The notes: generated by a model not told the origin, from the sequence alone. Counted from the first letter of the stretch, positions 34,978 through 44,335 are shown. The stretch is 64,000 nucleotides of DNA from Streptomyces sp. NBC_01471 (GCF_041438865.1 NZ_CP109450.1:1-64000); one strand, 5' to 3'. Translations and numbers: made by a program.

Positions 34978-35832
34978 TCAGGCCGGCCAGCCGAAGGAGC
35001 TGACCACGTCGCGCTCGCGCTGCGGCTCGGGGTCGTTGAAGACGAAGCACCGGGTGTTGCTGACGCTGCCGCCCTCGGCCTGTGCGGTCGAGAAGATCAC
35101 GACCGGCTTGGGTGTGCCCTCCCGGGTCACGAAGTTGGCCCGGAAGTTGATGATCGGCGAGTCCTCGTCCCAGCGGGAGAGGAAGTCGTCCAGCAGGCCC
35201 TGGTTCTCGTAGATCCGGCGGATGTGGCCGCCGACGTACTCGGAGGGTTGCGCGCTGTACTCCACGAGCGCCACGTCGGCCGGGTTGGCCTGCATGACCT
35301 GTCCGTCGACGCCGATCAGGTGGATGGCCACCGGGGCGACCTCGTAGAACTCCCGCAGGATGTCCTCCCGTTCGGCGGTGGGTGCCAGGCCCGGGTGCGG
35401 CTGGGTGTCCACCGCGCTGATCCACTGCTTCGCGTCGGAGGTCGGGTCCTCGGTGCTGGTGTCGGCGATCGGCAGGCGCTCGCCGATGTCGGGGCGGCTC
35501 ACCCAGTGGATGCGCCGGGTGTCGCCGCTGCCGGTGGCCACGGCGTTGACCCGGGCGGCGCGCCCGCCGGTTCCCTGGTAGGTGACGGCGACGTGCTCGA
35601 AGCGGTCCTCCTTGTCCAGGCGGGCCAGGAGTGCGGTGAGACCGTCCTTCGTCCCGTCGACGAGGATCCGGTCGCGCAGGTGGCCGGCCTCACCGCCCAT
35701 GAGAACGGACTGCGCCTTGTTGTGCAGGAGAACGGTGCCGGATCCGTCGGTCACCGTGATTCCCACGGAACTGTTGCCGATGACGTCGATCAGCTGCTCG
35801 ATCGAGGGGGCGTTGTGCTGGTCCGCTGTCAT
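34978..35832 (-). CDS. Double PAS-domain protein without output domain
   Basis: A 284-residue soluble protein. Residues about 8-115 form one PAS-like fold (IGNSSVGITVTDGSGTVLLH). Residues about 150-275 form a second (FYEVAPVAIHLIGVDGQVMQ, and FVTREGTPKPVVIFS). No kinase, GGDEF, HTH or methyl-accepting domain is attached, so it is either a small-molecule or cofactor-binding sensor or an unusual pathway protein. It begins one base after the stop of the thioesterase gene and is the last gene before a terminator. A location deep in a biosynthetic operon suggests a direct role in the pathway rather than general signalling. Confidence 0.8.
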   Translation of the reverse strand: MTADQHNAPSIEQLIDVIGNSSVGITVTDGSGTVLLHNKAQSVLMGGEAGHLRDRILVDGTKDGLTALLARLDKEDRFEHVAVTYQGTGGRAARVNAVATGSGDTRRIHWVSRPDIGERLPIADTSTEDPTSDAKQWISAVDTQPHPGLAPTAEREDILREFYEVAPVAIHLIGVDGQVMQANPADVALVEYSAQPSEYVGGHIRRIYENQGLLDDFLSRWDEDSPIINFRANFVTREGTPKPVVIFSTAQAEGGSVSNTRCFVFNDPEPQRERDVVSSFGWPA

Positions 35833-35833
35833 G

Positions 35834-36664
35834 TCATACTCCCGTGTCGTCGTGATGCTGGGCGTGGTGCGGTTCTCTGGTGCGTTCCACGATGTGGCCG
35901 ATCGCCGCCGCGACCTCATCGGGAGCGGAGCGGTAGTAGTCGTGGCCGCCGCGGAAGGTGAAGGTCTCCAGGCAGGGGCCGCTGGTGTGGTTCTTCCAGT
36001 CCTCCATTTCGTGGGGGCGTGCGAAGGGGTCGGCGCTCGGGCAGAAAAGTGCGAGGGGCGCACGGACCGGCTGCGGTACGACACGGTGCCGGCGTCTCAT
36101 CCGCAGGTCGTCGGTCAGCCAGGCGTCCTTGTCCTCCGCGCGGCCCGCACCGCCCTGCTCGCCGCGCAGCGCCTCGAAGGCGTTCGCGATGAGCATCCGG
36201 GGGGCGCTGCCCGGCTGGCGGGCGGCGGAGACGCACAGGCTCGCGACCCGGGGCGAGGCGCGGGCCTCGCAGCGGGCGACGAGTTCGTGGGCGAACAGGG
36301 CGCCGAGGCTGTGTCCGAAGAAGTGCAGCCGGCCTTCGAGCGACAGGGCGAGGAGGTCGGCGTCCCAGCGGTCCACGCAGGCCGCCACGGCGGTGGGCGC
36401 CGTGTCGTGGGCCAGCCGCCCGCGGCCGGGCATCTCGCAGTGGACCGCCGCCACGCTGTCCGGCAGGCATGACGCCACCGGGAGGTACGGCGTGGTGACG
36501 CTGCCCGCCGGGGGCAGGAAGACCACGATGTCGTCGGCCCCGCGCGGATCGCCCCGTACGAGGACACTCGATGTCGCGCCGTCCGGAGCCGAGTTGCGGA
36601 TTGACGTGTCGTCAGGAGACGGGTCAGGAGTCGTGTTTCGAGGAGACGTGTTGCCAGCAGACAT
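35834..36664 (-). CDS. Type II thioesterase
   Basis: A 276-residue alpha/beta hydrolase of the NRPS/PKS-associated type. The nucleophile elbow is FFGHSLGALFAHELVARCEA (GHSLG), the catalytic Asp is in LALFCPSADPFARPHEME, and the His is in FRGGHDYYRSAPDE. The N-terminal 30 residues are Ser/Thr/Pro-rich and probably disordered. Such enzymes free carrier proteins from wrong or stalled acyl groups, and some release the product. It sits between the carrier-protein gene (72 bases upstream) and the PAS gene (one base away), so it should act on the stand-alone carrier protein. Confidence 0.9.
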   Translation of the reverse strand: MSAGNTSPRNTTPDPSPDDTSIRNSAPDGATSSVLVRGDPRGADDIVVFLPPAGSVTTPYLPVASCLPDSVAAVHCEMPGRGRLAHDTAPTAVAACVDRWDADLLALSLEGRLHFFGHSLGALFAHELVARCEARASPRVASLCVSAARQPGSAPRMLIANAFEALRGEQGGAGRAEDKDAWLTDDLRMRRRHRVVPQPVRAPLALFCPSADPFARPHEMEDWKNHTSGPCLETFTFRGGHDYYRSAPDEVAAAIGHIVERTREPHHAQHHDDTGV

Positions 36665-36736
36665 GGTGCGTCACGGCCTTCCGCACGGTGGCCCGGTTGA
36701 CGGTGGTCCGGTTACTGAAGGTTCACAGTGGTCCGG

Positions 36737-36970
36737 TTACTGGAGAAGGAAGTTCTTCTCGATGTCCTTGAGGGTCCGGAAGGAGTCGAGGTCGACAGCG
36801 TCGGACTCCAGCATCTGCCCGCGCAGGTCCTCGACATGGAGGACGAGCTCCACGAACTGGAGCGAGTCGACGATGCGCGACTCGATGATGTCGGTCTCGG
36901 GGTCCAGCTCGGTCAGCTCCGGATTGCGCTCCAGGATCCAGGACCGTACGTCTTCCCACGTCGCACCCAT
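36737..36970 (-). CDS. Stand-alone acyl/peptidyl carrier protein
   Basis: A 77-residue carrier protein. The phosphopantetheine attachment serine is in RIVDSLQFVEL, preceded by LDPETDIIES as in stand-alone carriers of small-molecule pathways. Helices 1 and 4 are visible. Its ATG overlaps the stop of the GAF gene by one base (TGATG). GGAGG inside the end of that gene is its ribosome binding site. It is the likely partner of the separate adenylation protein encoded upstream and the substrate carrier for the acyl-CoA dehydrogenase-like enzyme. Confidence 0.92.
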   Translation of the reverse strand: MGATWEDVRSWILERNPELTELDPETDIIESRIVDSLQFVELVLHVEDLRGQMLESDAVDLDSFRTLKDIEKNFLLQ

Positions 36971-37521
36971 CACCCCTCCTCGCGGTGGGTGGCGAAGGCG
37001 TTGAACGCCGCAACCTTGTCGGCCACTTCGGTGGTGAGCGCCACGTCGCCGGGGCTGAAGGCGCCCCGGCGGTGCTTGTCCCCGCGTACGAGGACGAGGT
37101 GGCCGCCGCGCACACCCCGGTAGTCGAGCGGGAGGGCGAGCGCCGAGCCCGCGTTCCACTGGCGCAGCAGATCCAGATGGTGGGGGTCTGCCTTCTTGAC
37201 GAGCGCCTCGTGCGTGCTGATGACGAGCGGCTCCGCGCCGCGTTCCTCGGCCAGGGCGCGCAGTTCCTCAAGGGCGGCGGAGAACTCGGTGGGCGACTGC
37301 ACCACCAGCTGGGAGTGCGTCGCCAGGGCTCCCAGCGAGGCCCCGGAGGCGAGGAAGGGTACGCACGCCTTGGCCACGGCCGGGACGACGTCCTTGAGCG
37401 CCGTCGTCTTCTGCACGGTGGCACTGACGTGGGCGAGGAATCCGAGTGCCTCCTCCGCGGCCTTGCGGCCGGCGATGTAGCGCAGCGCGGTGTTCATGTT
37501 CTCGGAACTCTTGTCGGGCAT
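36970..37521 (-). CDS. GAF-like domain protein
   Basis: A 183-residue soluble protein starting MPDKSSENMNTALRYIAGRK. Residues about 35-170 fit a GAF fold: a helix, then FLASGASLGALATHSQLVVQ, and the typical LALPLDYRGVRGGHLVLVRG strand pair. No output domain is attached. It overlaps the carrier-protein gene and follows the dehydrogenase gene by 173 bases. As with the PAS protein of the same cluster, a pathway-specific binding or sensor function is plausible; ligand unknown. Confidence 0.75.
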   Translation of the reverse strand: MPDKSSENMNTALRYIAGRKAAEEALGFLAHVSATVQKTTALKDVVPAVAKACVPFLASGASLGALATHSQLVVQSPTEFSAALEELRALAEERGAEPLVISTHEALVKKADPHHLDLLRQWNAGSALALPLDYRGVRGGHLVLVRGDKHRRGAFSPGDVALTTEVADKVAAFNAFATHREEG

Positions 37522-37694
37522 GACGGGTCCTCGCAGGAAGGAGACGGATGGCGGTGTGGCGGCCGGGGCAGTGCTGATCGCCACGGTGCCCGGGCTAGAT
37601 GTGCGGCTGGCCGGTACGGGGCGCCTCGCACTCCCCGGGCTGTTCAGGCAGGGAGCTCGGGCGGGTGCTCAGGCAGACGGTTGGGCAAGGGGGT

Positions 37695-38927
37695 TCAGGC
37701 CAGCCGCACGTCGGGGTCGAGCAGGCACAGCTGTCCGTCCGCGAGGTGCAGGCGGTCGTTGCTGTAGTTCAGCGGGGCCGAGCGCAGATCGCGCAGACAC
37801 TTCTCCAGGCGGGTCGGTGAGTCCTGGAGATAGCCGTGCCGGAGTCCGACGGCGTCGACCAGGTCCTCGACGGCGGCGTGGCACTGCTCGGCTGCGGTGA
37901 TCTTCAGATTGTTCAGCAGCAGCTGGCTGCCGGTGCCCGACAGGTCCTCGCCGCCGGCGATCAGGGCCTCGGTACGGCGCAGCAGGGCATGGACCGTGTC
38001 GAGGCGCTGGCGGGACCGCGACAGCCGGGTCATGAGCAGTTCGGAGTGCAGGTCGAACCGGGCGCGGCTGACGGGGTCGCGCAGCAGCCGCAGGACCCGG
38101 GACAGCGCGCCGCTCGCGGTGCCCAGCCATGCGGCGGACCAGCCGAGGTGGGCGAGCGGTCCGAAGACCGACTGGGCGATGTGGTGGAACCCCCCGTGCT
38201 CGCCGAGAAGTTGATGGGACGGGACGCTGCCGGTGAGTTTCACCGGCAGGCTGTGGCTGGCCCGCATTCCCATGGGGCACCACTCCCCTTCGGCCTCCAC
38301 CTTCAGCTGGCTCCGGTGGGCGTAGACGAGGGAGACCTGGTGGTCGGCGGTCGCCTCCGGGCTGCGCATGGTGATGAGGAAGCCGTCCGCGACGGTCCCG
38401 CCGGTCACGATCGGCGCGCTGCGCTCGATGTCCAGCGTTCCGCCGGTCTCGTGCAGCGGGGCGTAGGACCTGAACAGGTGGCCGCCCTTGCCCGTCTCGG
38501 TGGTCACCGATGCCAGGTACAGCTCCCCGGAAGCCAGCAGTGGCAGCAGTTCCTCGCGCAGCGGGGACTTCGCGTACCGCACGACCGCCTCGGACTGCTG
38601 GCAGTGCATCGCGAAGATCATCGCCACGGACATGTCGGTGCGTCCCAGGAGCATGCTGACGTCGACCAGGTCGGTGACCGTGCCTCCGAGTCCGCCGTCG
38701 GCCTTCGGTACGAGCAGACCGAGCAGGCCCGTGGTGCGCATCCGCGTGAGGGCGTCCACGGGGAACACCGCGTCCCGTTCGGTGTCCTGGAGGTGCTCCT
38801 CGGCGGTACGGGCCACCTCGGCGGCCAGGGCGAGCGGGGTGGTGTCGCCGCCGGTCCGGGGCTCCCGGCCCGGGTGCGGTGCTGTCGGGGTGGCGGTGGC
38901 TGGTGTGCTGCCGGTTGCCGCGTTCAT
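37695..38927 (-). CDS. Acyl-CoA dehydrogenase-like flavoenzyme
   Basis: A 410-residue protein of the acyl-CoA dehydrogenase fold. It has an N-terminal helical domain (LLGLLVPKADGGLGGTVTDL), the central FAD/substrate region (LASVTTETGKGGHLFRSYAP) and a C-terminal helical domain. In nonribosomal pathways such enzymes desaturate or oxidise aminoacyl groups held on a carrier protein; capreomycin and viomycin pathways use relatives on a diaminopropionate-derived residue. The usual catalytic Glu position cannot be assigned with confidence. The ATG overlaps the adenylation gene stop (TGATG) and AAGGAGG precedes it, so the two are coupled. Confidence 0.85.
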   Translation of the reverse strand: MNAATGSTPATATPTAPHPGREPRTGGDTTPLALAAEVARTAEEHLQDTERDAVFPVDALTRMRTTGLLGLLVPKADGGLGGTVTDLVDVSMLLGRTDMSVAMIFAMHCQQSEAVVRYAKSPLREELLPLLASGELYLASVTTETGKGGHLFRSYAPLHETGGTLDIERSAPIVTGGTVADGFLITMRSPEATADHQVSLVYAHRSQLKVEAEGEWCPMGMRASHSLPVKLTGSVPSHQLLGEHGGFHHIAQSVFGPLAHLGWSAAWLGTASGALSRVLRLLRDPVSRARFDLHSELLMTRLSRSRQRLDTVHALLRRTEALIAGGEDLSGTGSQLLLNNLKITAAEQCHAAVEDLVDAVGLRHGYLQDSPTRLEKCLRDLRSAPLNYSNDRLHLADGQLCLLDPDVRLA

Positions 38928-40651
38928 CACGCCTCCTTCTTGGTACGAGGGGGATCCATCCGCAGGCTGTGGTGGTTCACCTTTCCGTTGTGGGTCAGGG
39001 GCAGTGCGTCCCACTTGCGCCAGCGGCGCGGCACCATCGCGGCGGGGAGCGCCTCGCTGAGCGCCTGCCGCAGCTCCTTCTCGTCCACCGGGGTGTGCAG
39101 GCTGTAGTGGGCACTCAGTTCGGTGCGCTCGCCCTCTCCGGCGACGATGACGGCGCACTGCTGGACGGCGGGGTGCCGGCTCAGGACGGCTTCGATCTCG
39201 TCGAGTTCCATTCGTACGCCCGCGACCTTGACCTGCCGGTCCGCGCGGCCCAGGTAGTACACCAGCCCCTCTTCGAAGCGGGCGAGGTCACCGGTGCGGT
39301 AGAGCCGTCCGGTCGGCGAGGACGGATCGAAGGGGTCCAGGAAGAACGCCTGGCCGGTGGTGTCGGGGTCGTTCAGATATCCCCGCCCCACCCCTGCCCC
39401 GCCGACGAACAGCTCGCCGCTCTCCTCGGGCTCGGCCGCGCGCCACCTGCCGTCCGGGCCCTGGGTGAGCAGGTACAGCGCGGTGTTGGCGACCGGGGAG
39501 CCGATCGGCAGACGGGGCCGGCCTAGGTCGGCGTGCGTCACGACGTGGTGGGTGACGTCGTCGGAGCACTCGGTGGGGCCGTAGGCGTTGACCACGGACA
39601 CGTGCGGAAGCGTGGTCAGGACGCGTTCCGCGACGGCGGGGTACAGCTCCTCACCGGTGGAGAGCAGCCAGCGCAGTGTGCGCAGTCCGCCGGTGTTCCG
39701 GCGCTTGACGTCGCCGACGAGCCAGCCGACGACGGTCGGCACCAGTTCGACGACGGTGACACCCGTGGTTTCGAGGGCGTCGTTGAGCCAGTGCGGCAGC
39801 CGCATCGTGGCGTCGCGCAGGACCACCAGGCGGCCGCCGACCAGCAGCGGGCAGAGCATCTGCCAGATCGCGATGTCGAAGACGAGAGGTGCGGTGAACG
39901 CCACCGCGTCGTCCGGCCCCAGCGACAGGTCGGTGATCTTGGCCCACAGGTGGTTCAGCATGCCGCTGTGCTCGATGGTGGCGCCCTTGGGCCGGCCGGT
40001 GGTGCCCGAGGTGAAGATGGTGTAGCGGACTTCGCGGGAGCGGTCGGCTCCTCGGGTGTCCTGGAGTTCGGCCGGCCCGGTGTCCGGGAGTTCGCCGTGC
40101 GCCCGGTGGTCCGGACCCTCGTCGGTACGGTGCTCCGCCAGCGCAAGGACACCGACCCGGGCGGCCGTGGCGGCCGAGCGGGCGGCATGGGCCGGCTCCT
40201 CCGCGGGGCAGTAGTCGAGCAGCAGGGCGGCGCGGCTGCGTTCCAGTACGTCCCGGACCCGGATCTGCGGCCAGCTCGGGTCGATGGGCAGATACGAGGC
40301 GCCCAGGCTTTCGAGCGCCAGAAAGACCACCGGGGTGTCGGAACTGCGGTGGCCGACGGCGGCCACCGCCTGCCCTGCCCGTACACCGGCGTCCAGCAGA
40401 GCCTTGCGTACGGCGGCGACCTGTCCCAGCAGGGCCCGATAGGTCAGCGTCCGCTCGCCGTCGGCCACGGCGGGGCGGTCCGGTTCCCGCTTCGCGTGAT
40501 CCATGACGTGATCGATGACGGCGGTGGCCCAGTCGGTCGCCAGGGTGTGGCGCAGGGCGAGAGCGCCTGCCCGGTCCACCGCGCCCCGGGCCAGCGGGAG
40601 TTCGGCGCTCACTTCGGTCGTGGTTCCGGCGGGCTGCGATGTCGTGGTCAC
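38927..40651 (-). CDS. Stand-alone amino-acid adenylation protein (NRPS A domain)
   Basis: A 574-residue adenylating enzyme. Core motifs are YTIFTSGTTGRPKGATIEHS (A3), NAYGPTECS (A5), GELFVGGAGVGRGYLND (A6), YRTGDLARF (A7), GRADRQVKVAGVRMELDEIE (A8) and NGKVNHHSLR (A10, catalytic Lys). No condensation or carrier domain is fused. It should activate an amino acid and load the separate carrier protein. Neighbouring SbnA/SbnB genes suggest L-2,3-diaminopropionate. Specificity around VFDIAIWQMLCPL cannot be decoded safely by eye. The GTG start overlaps the SbnB stop (GTGA). Confidence 0.92.
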   Translation of the reverse strand: MTTTSQPAGTTTEVSAELPLARGAVDRAGALALRHTLATDWATAVIDHVMDHAKREPDRPAVADGERTLTYRALLGQVAAVRKALLDAGVRAGQAVAAVGHRSSDTPVVFLALESLGASYLPIDPSWPQIRVRDVLERSRAALLLDYCPAEEPAHAARSAATAARVGVLALAEHRTDEGPDHRAHGELPDTGPAELQDTRGADRSREVRYTIFTSGTTGRPKGATIEHSGMLNHLWAKITDLSLGPDDAVAFTAPLVFDIAIWQMLCPLLVGGRLVVLRDATMRLPHWLNDALETTGVTVVELVPTVVGWLVGDVKRRNTGGLRTLRWLLSTGEELYPAVAERVLTTLPHVSVVNAYGPTECSDDVTHHVVTHADLGRPRLPIGSPVANTALYLLTQGPDGRWRAAEPEESGELFVGGAGVGRGYLNDPDTTGQAFFLDPFDPSSPTGRLYRTGDLARFEEGLVYYLGRADRQVKVAGVRMELDEIEAVLSRHPAVQQCAVIVAGEGERTELSAHYSLHTPVDEKELRQALSEALPAAMVPRRWRKWDALPLTHNGKVNHHSLRMDPPRTKKEA

Positions 40652-41703
40652 CGCGTCACCGTCCCCGGAGCGCTGTGCCGGTCGAGGTCGTGGAAGAACC
40701 CGTGCACGGGCTGGAGTTCGCCCGCGTCGAGGGCCCGGGCGTACACGTGGGCGCCGACCGTCAGGTCGAGGACTCCGAGGCCGAACGGGGAGAACACCAC
40801 GGTCCGGTCGGCGGGCACGCTCAGGGCGCCGGTGAGGACGTCGTACAGCGTGCCGTTCAGGAACTCCCGTCCCCCGGTGAGCTGTTCGGCGAGGTGGACC
40901 GAGGTGTTGGCCTTCAGTACGTGCTCGACGTCGTCGACGACGTTGAATCCGTCGAGGATGACGTCGGTTCCGAGGTCGCGCAGGGAGACGTGCAGGACCA
41001 GGGGGTGGTGCGCGAACCAGGATGTGTCCGTGAGGTGCGGAGCCGCCGCCGTGGTGGCACAGACGATCACGTCGCAGGACCGGACCAGTTCCTCGGCGGA
41101 GTCGTGCACGCGGACCGGGGTGCCGTCGGTGACCTCGGTGAGGTGTTCGGCGAAGCCCTGGGCGTACTGCGGTGACAGGTCGTGGACGGCGTACTCCTCC
41201 GGCCGCCAGTCCAGGGCGCCGAGGTAGGAGTGCAGATAGCGGGCGATGAGGCCGGTGCCCAGGTAGCCCACCCTCCGGGGGGCGGGGCGCCCCGCGCTGA
41301 GGGCGCGTGCGGCGACCGCGGCCGAAGCGGCGGTGCGCACGGCGCTGATGATCGAGCTCTCCAGGCAGGCGTATGGGTAGCCGGTCACCGGGTCGTTGAG
41401 GATCAGGACCGCGGACGCGCGCGGCAGGCCCCGGTCGAGGTTGGCCGGGAAGCTGGAGATCCACTTGAGGCCGTCGACCGGACGGCTCCCGCCGACCGAG
41501 GCGGGCAGAGCGATGATGCGGGCGGTGGGCCGGTCGGCGAAGCGCAGGAAGTACGAGGGCGGGTTGACCGTCTGCCCGTCACCGTGCAGGCGGTAGCCCT
41601 TCTCGACCAGTTCGAGCAACTCGCTCTGCCGGCCGTCGAGCATCCGGTGCACGGTGCTGCCGGGGACGACGCAGAAATCGGGTGTGGAGGCCTCGCTGCT
41701 CAA
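40648..41703 (-). CDS. sbnB: N-(2-amino-2-carboxyethyl)-glutamate dehydrogenase (SbnB type)
   Basis: A 351-residue protein of the ornithine cyclodeaminase/mu-crystallin fold. The NAD-binding motif is RRVGYLGTGLIARYLHSYLG, and DGLKWISSFPANLDRGLPRA is the substrate region typical of SbnB. SbnB oxidatively splits the SbnA product to yield L-2,3-diaminopropionate and 2-oxoglutarate. The start is a TTG at 41703 that overlaps the stop of the upstream SbnA gene (TTGA), so translation is coupled. The pair is a reliable marker for diaminopropionate-containing natural products. Confidence 0.9.
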   Translation of the reverse strand: MSSEASTPDFCVVPGSTVHRMLDGRQSELLELVEKGYRLHGDGQTVNPPSYFLRFADRPTARIIALPASVGGSRPVDGLKWISSFPANLDRGLPRASAVLILNDPVTGYPYACLESSIISAVRTAASAAVAARALSAGRPAPRRVGYLGTGLIARYLHSYLGALDWRPEEYAVHDLSPQYAQGFAEHLTEVTDGTPVRVHDSAEELVRSCDVIVCATTAAAPHLTDTSWFAHHPLVLHVSLRDLGTDVILDGFNVVDDVEHVLKANTSVHLAEQLTGGREFLNGTLYDVLTGALSVPADRTVVFSPFGLGVLDLTVGAHVYARALDAGELQPVHGFFHDLDRHSAPGTVTR

Positions 41704-42671
41704 AACGTCTCCAGAATGGTCGTGAGGTCGCTGTGGCCGTAGTGCTGGGTGACCCAGGTGTCGTTGTAGATGGTGTTGATGTAGCGCTCCCCGAGGTCGG
41801 GGGCGATGGCCACCGCTGTACGCGGGGTGCCGAGACGCTGCGCGAACCACTGCGAGGCGGCGGTGACCACCGTTCCCGACGAGCCGCCGAGGAGAATCCC
41901 GCGGGCGGCGAGCCTGCGGCAGGTGTGGATGGTGTCGATCTCGTGGATACGGATCACATCGTCGACGATCCCGGGGTCGATCAGCGGCATGGGAGCACTG
42001 GCACCGAGCCCGGGTATGTGCCGCGGCCCACGGGTTCCGGCGAAGCTGACCGAGCCGACGCTGTCCACGGCGATGATGCGCACCTGCGGCCGGTGTTCAC
42101 GGAAGTAGCGGGCGCAGCCCATGAGCGTGCCCCCGGTACCGGTTCCGATGAACAGGGTGTCCAGGTCGGGAAAGTCCTTGGCGATCAACGCGGCGGTGCT
42201 CTCGTAGTGCGCCATCCAATTCGCCGGATTCTCGTACTGGTTGAGCCATACGCAGGTGGGATCCTCCTGGCAGCGCCGCCTCACGTATTCCTTACGGGCC
42301 GCCAGGTACCCGCCCGAGCTGTCGGGTTCATCGACAATGACGACTTCGGCGCCCAGCACGCGGATGAGATCCACCGTGGTCGGATTGCAGTTCGGGTCGG
42401 TGACGCAGACGAATTTCAGCCCTTTGGATGCCGCGATGACAGCCAGCGCCACACCGAGATTCCCCGAAGAGGACTCGATCAGAGTGGAGTCGCGGGTGAT
42501 GACGTTGTCCTGTTCCGCCGTGCCGACCATCCGCGCGGCGGGCTGCATCTTGATCGAGCCTGCGAAGTTGAATCCTTCACATTTGAGATGCAGAGGAATA
42601 TCGAGGCTGGAACGCAGATCGATGTAGATATCGCTGTCGAGTAGTTCGTGAGCCGCGGTGATGACGGTCAT
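41700..42671 (-). CDS. sbnA: N-(2-amino-2-carboxyethyl)-glutamate synthase (SbnA type)
   Basis: A 323-residue PLP enzyme of the cysteine-synthase fold. The Schiff-base lysine is in FNFAGSIKMQPAARM, the substrate loop is ESSSGNLGVALAV, and the phosphate-binding GTGTGGTLMG is intact. SbnA joins O-phosphoserine (or a serine derivative) with glutamate. The insert CQEDPTCVWLNQYENPANW is normal for the SbnA subgroup. It is the first gene of the leftward cluster. About 680 bases of non-coding DNA upstream should hold the promoter, possibly activated by the SARP protein encoded next. Confidence 0.92.
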   Translation of the reverse strand: MTVITAAHELLDSDIYIDLRSSLDIPLHLKCEGFNFAGSIKMQPAARMVGTAEQDNVITRDSTLIESSSGNLGVALAVIAASKGLKFVCVTDPNCNPTTVDLIRVLGAEVVIVDEPDSSGGYLAARKEYVRRRCQEDPTCVWLNQYENPANWMAHYESTAALIAKDFPDLDTLFIGTGTGGTLMGCARYFREHRPQVRIIAVDSVGSVSFAGTRGPRHIPGLGASAPMPLIDPGIVDDVIRIHEIDTIHTCRRLAARGILLGGSSGTVVTAASQWFAQRLGTPRTAVAIAPDLGERYINTIYNDTWVTQHYGHSDLTTILETF

Positions 42672-43351
42672 GCGCTGTGTTCACTTCCGTTCATCCACAC
42701 GGACCGTGGATGGTCCGTGCTGGGCGAGGCGTGGTGGTCGAACAGGCCCGGTTCGGATCGCGGACCGGTGGTCGTCGGTCCGGCGCCGCAGCCGACGCCG
42801 GCGGATCTGCTTCCAGCCGGGGCCGGAGAACGGCCCGCACGGAAGGATCCGTCGTGGCGAGTGGGCACAGGCACACATCAGAAATCCCGGAGTGGGGCTC
42901 AACGACGCCACACACAGTGACTTCCGTTCTTTCGTGCCCAAGCCTCACCGACGCCGCTCAACAGGTGACACAAGAAGCGTTCGAGATCTGGCCTAGACAC
43001 CGCTGGGCACCACGGAACGGGGCGACGCACCAGGCACCGGCCACGCGCACAACCGGTCCGGAGCCGGTCGCCCACCAGGTACTTCCCGCCCCCGCTCCGG
43101 GCAGCACTTCGCCCCGCCGGGCAGAGGCCCGACGGGGCGAAGGGGCAGAACTCGCACGAACGTGTCGGCGCGCGGACCGGTTTCCCCGGGTCCCGGAGAC
43201 GACCGGACACCCGGCCGCGACAGCACCGTAGCAAGAGGGTGAACTTCACTGACTGTGACAGAAGCAGGTAAGGGCCGACTGCCGGGGCGCCCCCGGCTTC
43301 AGCCGTCGCCGGCCATTACGGAGCCTGCCCCGCCACGCCGGATCACCGGGC
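42672..43351. other. 680-base regulatory gap upstream of sbnA
   Basis: No protein gene recognised. Directly before sbnA, on the minus strand, TGAAC occurs twice 10 bases apart; this overlaps the ribosome binding region and is too close to the start for a SARP site. The rest should contain the promoter of the large biosynthetic operon and the 3' end of the SARP transcript. Confidence 0.35.
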
Positions 43352-44329
43352 TCATGCAGCTGGATGGCGTGAGCCGTATGCACCGGATGCGCCGGGCACC
43401 GGCTGTCCGGCGCCGAAACCCGCTGTCGGTGACGATGCCCCGACAGCACCGTGCGTCCCGTCGGCGTGCGAGTTGAGTATCGTCTGCTGCAACTGTTGCA
43501 GAGGATGTCCCGGCTCGATGCCCATCTCGTTCACGAGCCGGTCGCGCAGCCCGCTGAACTCCTTCAACGCCTGGACACGGCGGCCGTTGAGCGCCAGGGT
43601 CCGCATGTACTGGGCGTGCAGACCCTCGTGGAAGGGATGCTCGCTGGTGAGAGAGGCGAGTTCCGCGATCGTCTCCTGATACCTGCCCACGGCGATCTTG
43701 GCCTCCACCAGCGCCTGAACAGCGTCGAGGCGGGACTCCTCGATCAGCAGCCGCCGTGAACGCAGCACCGGACCGGTCAGCACATCGGCGAACGCGTCAC
43801 CCCGCCACAGGTGCAGCGCACGGTCGAGGATCTGGATCCCCTTGTGCGCCTGCCCCTCTCTGATCGCACTCTTGCCCTGGCCGACCAGGTGCCTGAACTC
43901 CAGCCAGTCGAGCTCTCCGGCGGCGTTCTTGAACACGTATCCCCCGGTCTGCGTGACGAGCACCTCACGCGTGATCCGGTACGCGGAGGACCCGGTGACG
44001 AGGGACAGCTGTTTACGGGAGTTCAGCACGTACGTCTGGAGCGTGCGCAGAGCACTCGCAGGAGGGCACTCGGGCCACAACTCCCGCATCAGTGTGGGAA
44101 CCGGGACCACCTGGTCGCTGTGGACCAGCAGCATGGCCAGGACGGTACGGATCTTCGGAGAAGCGGTGACAGTCTGCTCCGACGCACCCGCCGTGATACG
44201 CAAAGGGCCCAGCAGTCCGCACCGCAGAAGTATCCGTTCCTTCCCCTTTCCATGACTGGATTCGTGACCTGATTCGTGACTGGATTGCGCGTCCTGCGTC
44301 CGGTTCCGGTCTGCTGGGCACACATTCAT
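43352..44329 (-). CDS. SARP-family pathway activator
   Basis: A 325-residue regulator of the AfsR/DnrI/RedD group. The N-terminal OmpR-like winged helix spans about residues 35-120 (CGLLGPLRITAG, VLAMLLVHSDQVVPVPTLMR, LWPECPPASALRTLQTYVLN). The bacterial transcriptional activation domain follows (LDWLEFRHLVGQGKSAIREG, LTSEHPFHEGLHAQYMRTLA, ALKEFSGLRDRLVNEMGIEP). SARPs bind direct repeats near -35 of antibiotic genes. The ATG at 44329 is preferred; a GTG two codons earlier is possible. It is transcribed towards the sbnA operon. No TTA codon was noticed. Confidence 0.92.
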   Translation of the reverse strand: MNVCPADRNRTQDAQSSHESGHESSHGKGKERILLRCGLLGPLRITAGASEQTVTASPKIRTVLAMLLVHSDQVVPVPTLMRELWPECPPASALRTLQTYVLNSRKQLSLVTGSSAYRITREVLVTQTGGYVFKNAAGELDWLEFRHLVGQGKSAIREGQAHKGIQILDRALHLWRGDAFADVLTGPVLRSRRLLIEESRLDAVQALVEAKIAVGRYQETIAELASLTSEHPFHEGLHAQYMRTLALNGRRVQALKEFSGLRDRLVNEMGIEPGHPLQQLQQTILNSHADGTHGAVGASSPTAGFGAGQPVPGASGAYGSRHPAA

Positions 44330-44335
44330 GCGCAC

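Noticed and set aside
39533..41227. A 564-codon plus-strand frame opposite the adenylation and SbnB genes
   Set aside because: It is a shadow frame with no domain pattern; the opposite strand carries complete enzyme motifs.
42672..42710. TGAAC repeats before sbnA as SARP-binding heptamers
   Set aside because: The spacing is 10 rather than 11 bases and they overlap the ribosome binding region, so they are not in a position for SARP activation.
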